Of a DNA stretch of 64,000 nt, positions 59,381 through 64,000 are shown piece after piece; the stretch's first letter is position 1; each line of letters opens with the position of its first letter. This DNA is from Orobanche coerulescens (Eukaryota; Streptophyta; Magnoliopsida; Lamiales; Orobanchaceae): NCBI GenBank assembly GCA_033398695.1, contig CM065802.1:152134096-152198095 (forward strand), given 5' to 3'. The position numbers and the translations under genes were made by a program. The notes beneath the pieces are model-generated. The model was not told where the DNA came from. It ran no database searches and was given only the letters and a program-made list of their open reading frames with translations.

Positions 59381-60439
59381 CATCGACACGACACAACTCA
59401 TAATCATCAAATGTCAAGCCATTCCACATTACACCAAAATGCATAGTCAAGTATGTAAACCAAAACAACACAAATATCATAATCATCACAACAACTCAAC
59501 AATGACCAACCACGCCCGGCACAAACTTAGATGATTTGCACATCCAACACAATTCCACGATGTTAACTAAGTGAAGGTATTATCGTTACCATCAATCGTT
59601 CATAATAATCAATTCATACGAAGCATATTCACGAAAGTAAACCAATGCATCACAACCATAACACGACGTTCCTATTCACAAGACACAATTCATATAGTAA
59701 AATACTTGCCTCGAAACCATGACGCGGAGAATCGACCGAAGTAGGTTGGCACGAACCGACTACGAACTCGCCGACTCCACCGAACGACAACCCGCAACAA
59801 TAAACTACAAACGACAACAATAACAATGAAAATGAATTCCAAAGTACGACCCAAAGCCGCTGAATTCGAGGAACAAACGACAAAAGTTCAAGGGTTTTCC
59901 CCAAAACGGCCAAGAACACGATTCGTCCCGTAAAAACACGAAAACGGAATTCCAACCCAAAATATGGATATATAATCCATAGGATATGTTTAACAACATC
60001 ATTTAACAACAATCGATCCATCAAAAACGTATGGAAAACGAAATCAAGAACAAATCCCCCAAAAAGTCGATTCAAAGGAAATCAAGAAATATACTTTGAT
60101 TCAACGAAGAACAATGTATTAAAATATGTTAAACACATGAATAGTACTAAGATTAATCATACCCATCGTGGATTAATCAACAACACGGAACGAATCGTAC
60201 AAAAACGCAAAAACCCCAAAATTTCCCAAAATAGGCTTCTAGAAAATCTCACCTTGATTCGCTGGATCAAAGGAGGTTATGGAGGGATTAATCGATGATA
60301 TGAGCTCCCAATCTTCGTGGATTAGTTGCTTGACAACATGTCTCCTGGATCGCCAAGCCTCCAGCCGCGGAAAGGAAAAGATGGAAATGAAAAATGGGTG
60401 AAAATATGACTACTCTGTCATATTTATACTGGGCCGGAA

Positions 60440-60860
60440 CTAGAGTATGCTAGCCTTCCCGAACTAGCGTGCGCTATCGGCCAGTATCGGCCCAGCACCC
60501 TCGGCCAGGGCCCGCACGACCCGGCACTACCGACCAAACCTGCCGACCGCGACCTGTCCGCCCGACCCCGATAGCGTGCGCTGTGCCTGACGCTAGCGCG
60601 CGCTAGCCGACCTGTCCAGTAACCTCTGGATTAAACAGCTCGCCCAGGTAACGTACGCTAGTCGGCCGACAGCGTGCGCTACACATGCCGATTAGCGCGC
60701 GCCACGACCGACAGTAGCGTGCGCTACCTATCGATCCTCCCCGAGTCCAGAACCTCAGAACCCCTCTCTCCAGACCCGATAGCGTACGCTGGGCCGGTCG
60801 ACAGCCTGCACCTGCCGAGCTAGCGCGCGCAGCCTTCCGGCCGTAGTGTGCACTACGCCG
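60440..60860 (-). repeat. TAGCGTGCGCTA-type palindrome array in the solo LTR
   Basis: Diverged units (TAGCGCGCGCTA, TAGCGTGCGCT, TAGCGTACGCT, ACGTACGCTA) directly upstream of the TATA element in LTR sense. Confidence 0.8.
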
Positions 60861-61968
60861 GTTCCTGCCATGCCGGCTCGGCCAGTGCCCAACACTTCCG
60901 ACAGTGCCGCACCTGTCCGGCCAGCTGCTCAGCCGCCAAGACCCGACGACTCGTTTTCCAAAAACGTACGGAACGAATACGACGAAAAGCTCGCGGACAA
61001 CATCAACGATCCGAAATGAAAACATAATGCAATAATTAATCATACGCGACCAAGAAAAGGGTCGAGACAACAAATACAGATACGGATACCCATAACTTTG
61101 GGTAAATTACAAAATGGCCCAAAACGCCCGAAAATCACGATACGTGATCGAATTACCAAACCGAAGTTCACAACACGTCTAACAAAGTTAAACGGACTTA
61201 CGGGAAACTCGAAACAGTAGTTTCGAACGAGATTCACAAGAATCGAACTCGAGTGCGGAAAAGTCGCTAAGAAATACGAAACTCAACAAAACAGCACCGA
61301 AACGAACTCGGATGTCAAAAAGTGCAGAATTAATCATTCTCAGAATGACGAAATGGTCCCAAGCGATTCGTCAAAACGGACTTTCGCCAAAAAAAGAAAA
61401 TTACCGGAAATCGAATTTGTGGATATTACACTTTCGATTTTGGAAAGCTTTACCTAAACTCTCGCCTCGGGAAGTATTTTCGTTATGTTTAAATCTTTGA
61501 GGATTCCTGGTTATTATTGTCCTTGGAACTTGTATTGTATGGCTCGTATTTTTGCACTTGTACTTGCACTAGCAAAACAGTGGAGTTTTGCTAACCCCCG
61601 AGTATTCGGGGGGTGGATGTCTGTATTGCATTCAGGTTTTGGAGCATAGCACAGGGTCAGCATGAAGGATGATGAAATATGAACGATACTAATCACACGA
61701 GGACCCGTTGATGTCGTATTGGTTCAGTTGTATTTTATTTCCGCTGCAGTATTCTTTCCCGTTGTACAGGAGTGTGTTGTATTCGATCCCTGCGTGGGCA
61801 TGTAATGTGTTTGAGTTGTATGTATTTATTGAAAGACTAAATCGGTCTACTGAGTCATTTTAGCCTTAAAGGCATTGTTGAGTTGTTCGATGTTGTTACC
61901 AGCCTGATAGACCCTTGAAGAAAGGTCCTACGGCGTATAATATCCCTGAGCGGATTGGGGGTGTTACA

Positions 61969-62085
61969 CTCCCCTCCCTTACGCGCTCTCTCCCAATTTC
62001 TTTCCCCCTATATCAAACCCAAATTTCTTATCCCTCGCCCCATCCCTGCCCCTACACAAAATCGAGCTCTGTGTCAACCCCCAAT
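61969..62085 (+). repeat. Pyrimidine-rich unit, right copy (flank of G2)
   Basis: CTCCCCTCCCTTACGCGCTC…CCCCATCCCTGCCCC pairs with 42945-43040. Its first five bases are the G2 TSD. Confidence 0.75.
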
Positions 62086-62285
62086 CAGGGCCGTCCCAAG
62101 GGCCAGGCAATCTGGGTCACGGCCCAGGGCAGCGAAATCTCATGGGGCATCCGATTTTACATAAGTGTTTTTGGTATACCTCACTTGGTCCAAGATCTTG
62201 ATCGACAAAGGAGTCCAGGGTAAGGGAAGGTGCAACGCGCGAAGGCTGAAAGACTGAAACAATAGGCTAAAAAAAGGGTCTTAAG
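62086..62285 (+). mobile_element. hAT (Tip100-like) 5' end
   Basis: CAGGGCCGTCCCAAGGGCC, then CACGGCCCAGGGCAGC, resembles the terminus at 24232 and other Tip100-type ends. The other terminus is not in the window, so its extent is unknown; the zf-MYND exon may lie inside it. Confidence 0.45.
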
Positions 62286-62296
62286 ATGAGAGACTG

Positions 62297-62392
62297 GTAT
62301 ACGCAACCGCAGCTCGAGAAGCAGTCTTATTGTGCTGTTTGTCACTGCTCCACCACTACGAGGTGCTCTCGATGTAAATTTGTTAGATACTG
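62297..62392 (+). pseudogene. zf-MYND exon, ubiquitin-specific protease type (fragment)
   Basis: The plus-strand frame reads SYCAVCHCSTTTRCSRCKFVRY and then a split Cys codon TG, followed at once by GTGAGT (splice donor at 62393). The CxxC…CxxC…YC spacing and TTTRCSRCK match the MYND zinc finger of plant UBP15-19-type ubiquitin proteases. The upstream exon edge is not clear and the matching downstream exon (GKCQ…HW) is not in the window. It could be part of a gene continuing to the right or a fragment captured by the hAT element. Only one exon is supported. Confidence 0.6.
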
Positions 62393-64000
62393 GTGAGTGT
62401 TGTCCTTGTCTACGCCGTTTTTCGGACTTGTTACTCTTTGTATGCGCGTTTCTCGCTCCAAGGTTGCCTTTAATGGTTTTAATTTTGGAATTTAAGTTTA
62501 GGAGTGGTTTTTATATGATTCGATGTGTCACTCCAAGGTTGCCTTTTTTTCATTGAATTTGGAATTTAAATCAGGAGTAAATATTGTCTGATTCCAGATT
62601 TAACATTTCCATATGTTGTCTCCGCCAATTGTTTATGCATCTCAGTGCTGCCATGTTAAGCTAATAAGATTACCAGAGGTTTCGCTCTTGACATTTTATG
62701 TTGTACACCTTATGGCAGTATGGATCTTTGGCTTATATTGGTAAAGTCCATTCAGAATCATGGTTTGCTGGTGAAGTTAAATGCTCTTGGAATTCTTTTT
62801 GTTGTTCATTCAAATCTAAATTTTTACGATGAAATATGATTGTAGTTCTTATTTTTATTTAATTCTCCCACAAAAATTTTATCAACCTTGTACTATTTTT
62901 CACCTATTTGTATATTTTTTTGTCACATGGAGATGAGAATAATGAAGGACAAGCGAAATTGCTCGAGTTCTTCTAGAAATCCTATAGGTTGCCATTATTA
63001 GTTCACTTGTAATCCAAACATATTTTTTCCTAGATTATTATAAATTTGAGACCTACTGTTATGAATGATTATTTTCTTGCTATATTTTCCTACAAAAACT
63101 GAGACCTACTATTAATATTCATTTGAAAATTTTATTTTCCTACCGTTGTTTTCCTACTATATTGATCAGAGCACTCTTTCTTTTGTTCTTGCTCATTTGT
63201 TAAACTTATCGTGTTACTCGTTATTTTGTTGCTTTGTGCTTCTCTTATTTTTTCTACATAATGTTTTAAAAAATTTATGTGAGCGCATTCCAAAGTAGTA
63301 TGTCTGGGTAGGTTGTGTATAAATGTTGTCTATGATTTTCTGTCATCTCCTATTCGTAAAAAAGTCGTATTTTTTTTTTGCTATTTTACCATATTATAAT
63401 TTATCCTTTTTATCACCTCCTATTCATAAAAAAAGTCGTATTTGTGTGTTTTACCATAGTAAGAATTCGCTCGGAAGTTACATTATCCTCTGTCTGATTC
63501 TTGATTTTGGTTAGTGGATTACAATCTCTAGTTGTTAAAAATCACATGTTGTTTATTTTATGAATTTTGTAGGATTTGTTCAAGAAAAGAAGAAGAAATT
63601 ATACTATTGTTGTTGGCATGCTGCTCCTACTGATTATGGAGAGTTGCAAAGAGAAAGACAGCCCCTCTTTTCACCAGGATTTGACAATCTCTAGTTGTTA
63701 AAAATCACATATTTATTTTATGGATTTTGTAGGATGTGTTGCAGAAAAGAAGAAGAAATTATACTATCGTTGTTGGCATGCTGCTGTACTGATTATGGAG
63801 AGTTGCAAAGATAAAGGCAACCCCCCTTTTCACCAACATTAGTGTCTTATTGAACTTCTTAATTTGCATTTCTTCAAATTCTGTCTGCATATGTTTTTTG
63901 TACATTCAGACCCGGGTTGGTTGAAGTTGTTTCCTAAGTTGTGGATTGGTATTTCGCATGTGTGGTTTCAGTTTACTCGATAAGCAGAGTGTAAAATAGG
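62393..64000 (+). other. T-rich intron-like DNA after the zf-MYND exon
   Basis: Starts with a consensus donor and stays T-rich with no long frame. It includes the tandem duplication at 63521-63835. Confidence 0.4.
63521..63835 (+). repeat. Tandem duplication of about 155 bp, exon-like
   Basis: Two diverged copies of AATCTCTAGTTGTTAAAAATC…TTTTGTAGGAT…AAGAAGAAGAAATTATAC…GGCATGCTGCT…GAGAGTTGCAAAG. Each has a TTTTGTAG acceptor-like site followed by a short frame (KKKLYYCCWHAAPTDYGEL in copy 1). Copy 2 is frameshifted. Confidence 0.75.

Larger units (their letters stand above)
58379..61430 (-). mobile_element. Solo LTR of the G2 family in reverse orientation
   Basis: 3052 bp, TGTAACACCTCC…GGATATTACA on the plus strand, TSD CTTTC (58374-58378, 61431-61435). 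It shares the block around GAGTCGGCGAGTTCGTAGTC (59760-59790, reversed) and AATCTTAGTA…ATTCATGTG with the G2 5' LTR (44300-44740). It has a TATA element at 60421-60428 and a palindrome array at 60440-60860. No internal DNA or second LTR. Confidence 0.88.
43065..61968 (+). mobile_element. Long-LTR, nearly non-coding gypsy element G2 (LARD-like), with G3 and a solo LTR nested
   Basis: TSD CTCCC is at 43060-43064 and 61969-61973. The 5' LTR is 43065-46209, PBS at 46214, 3' LTR 56858-61968 (interrupted). Without G3 the internal region is only about 1.75 kb, shorter than the LTR. Its only coding trace is a degenerate pair of zinc knuckles. This is the layout of a large retrotransposon derivative that depends on a partner's proteins, or of a heavily deleted chromovirus. 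Confidence 0.85.
56858..61968 (+). repeat. 3' LTR of G2, split by a solo LTR and 5'-altered
   Basis: Parts 56858-58378 and 61431-61968. From about 56993 it follows the 5' LTR (from about 44284) closely, including both tandem pairs. Its first about 135 bp differ from the first about 1.2 kb of the 5' LTR, so the palindrome array and TATA region are absent. Confidence 0.82.

Noticed and set aside
59016..59534. ORFs with repeated HHVPN / YMMYTN peptides
   Set aside because: They are readings of the 64-bp tandem repeat in the solo LTR, not a repeat protein.

Overview
This window is plant nuclear DNA made almost entirely of nested, mostly dead transposable elements. The sequence shows Ty1/copia and Ty3/gypsy polyproteins, tRNA-Met-type primer-binding sites (TGGTATC-GAGC), LTRs ending TG...CA with 5-bp target-site duplications (TSDs), hAT and Stowaway MITEs and an L1-type LINE. 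All are angiosperm-typical, and a large-genome eudicot fits best. No intact host gene was found. Host-like remnants are a broken LOG-type cytokinin-activation gene (141-785), an unidentified ORF between direct repeats (22300-22872) and one zf-MYND exon of a ubiquitin-specific protease type (about 62300-62392).

Left part (1-24232): LOG pseudogene; Athila-like integrase fragment; SIRE-like copia 3' end (env-like ORF plus LTR, minus strand) cut by an Athila-like LTR (4661-5974); a chromovirus-type LTR (about 6150-9205); an internally deleted Athila-like element (9206-17617) carrying a SIRE-like element C3 (10270-16390) with an odd duplicated structure; a Tnt1-like copia pseudogene C2 with GC-rich leader (17618-21713); a TRIM-like unit with an unknown ORF (22051-23192); a Stowaway-type MITE and a hAT end.

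Central nest (24233-40828): a LINE ORF2 (minus) was split by copia element C1 (24459-39627, plus; TSD ACTTT/ACCTT). C1 was later hit by a hAT MITE in its 5' LTR (24525-24726, TSD CTTTGAAG) and by a Tekay-like chromovirus G1 between protease and integrase (26849-36439, minus; TSD GGTAC). G1 is the best preserved element: about 2.34-kb LTRs, PBS, PPT and a gag-pol frame with a single in-frame TGA, plus a local frameshift that removes an RNase H catalytic Asp.

Right nest (43065-61968): a long-LTR, nearly non-coding gypsy element G2 (plus; TSD CTCCC) contains chromovirus G3 (46314-55209, minus; TSD GTCGC) in its internal region, and a solo LTR of G2's own family in opposite orientation (58379-61430; TSD CTTTC) inside its 3' LTR. 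Past 61974 come a hAT-type end, the zf-MYND exon and T-rich intron-like DNA.

The most unusual feature is shared LTR architecture. Irregular arrays of short palindromes sit directly upstream of the TATA box in at least five LTR families. The core is TAGCG-CA-CGCTA in the chromoviruses and GTGCCGCGGCAC in the Athila-like elements. The GC-rich type recurs in a copia leader. The chromovirus-type LTRs also carry 57-96-bp tandem repeats downstream of the TATA box.
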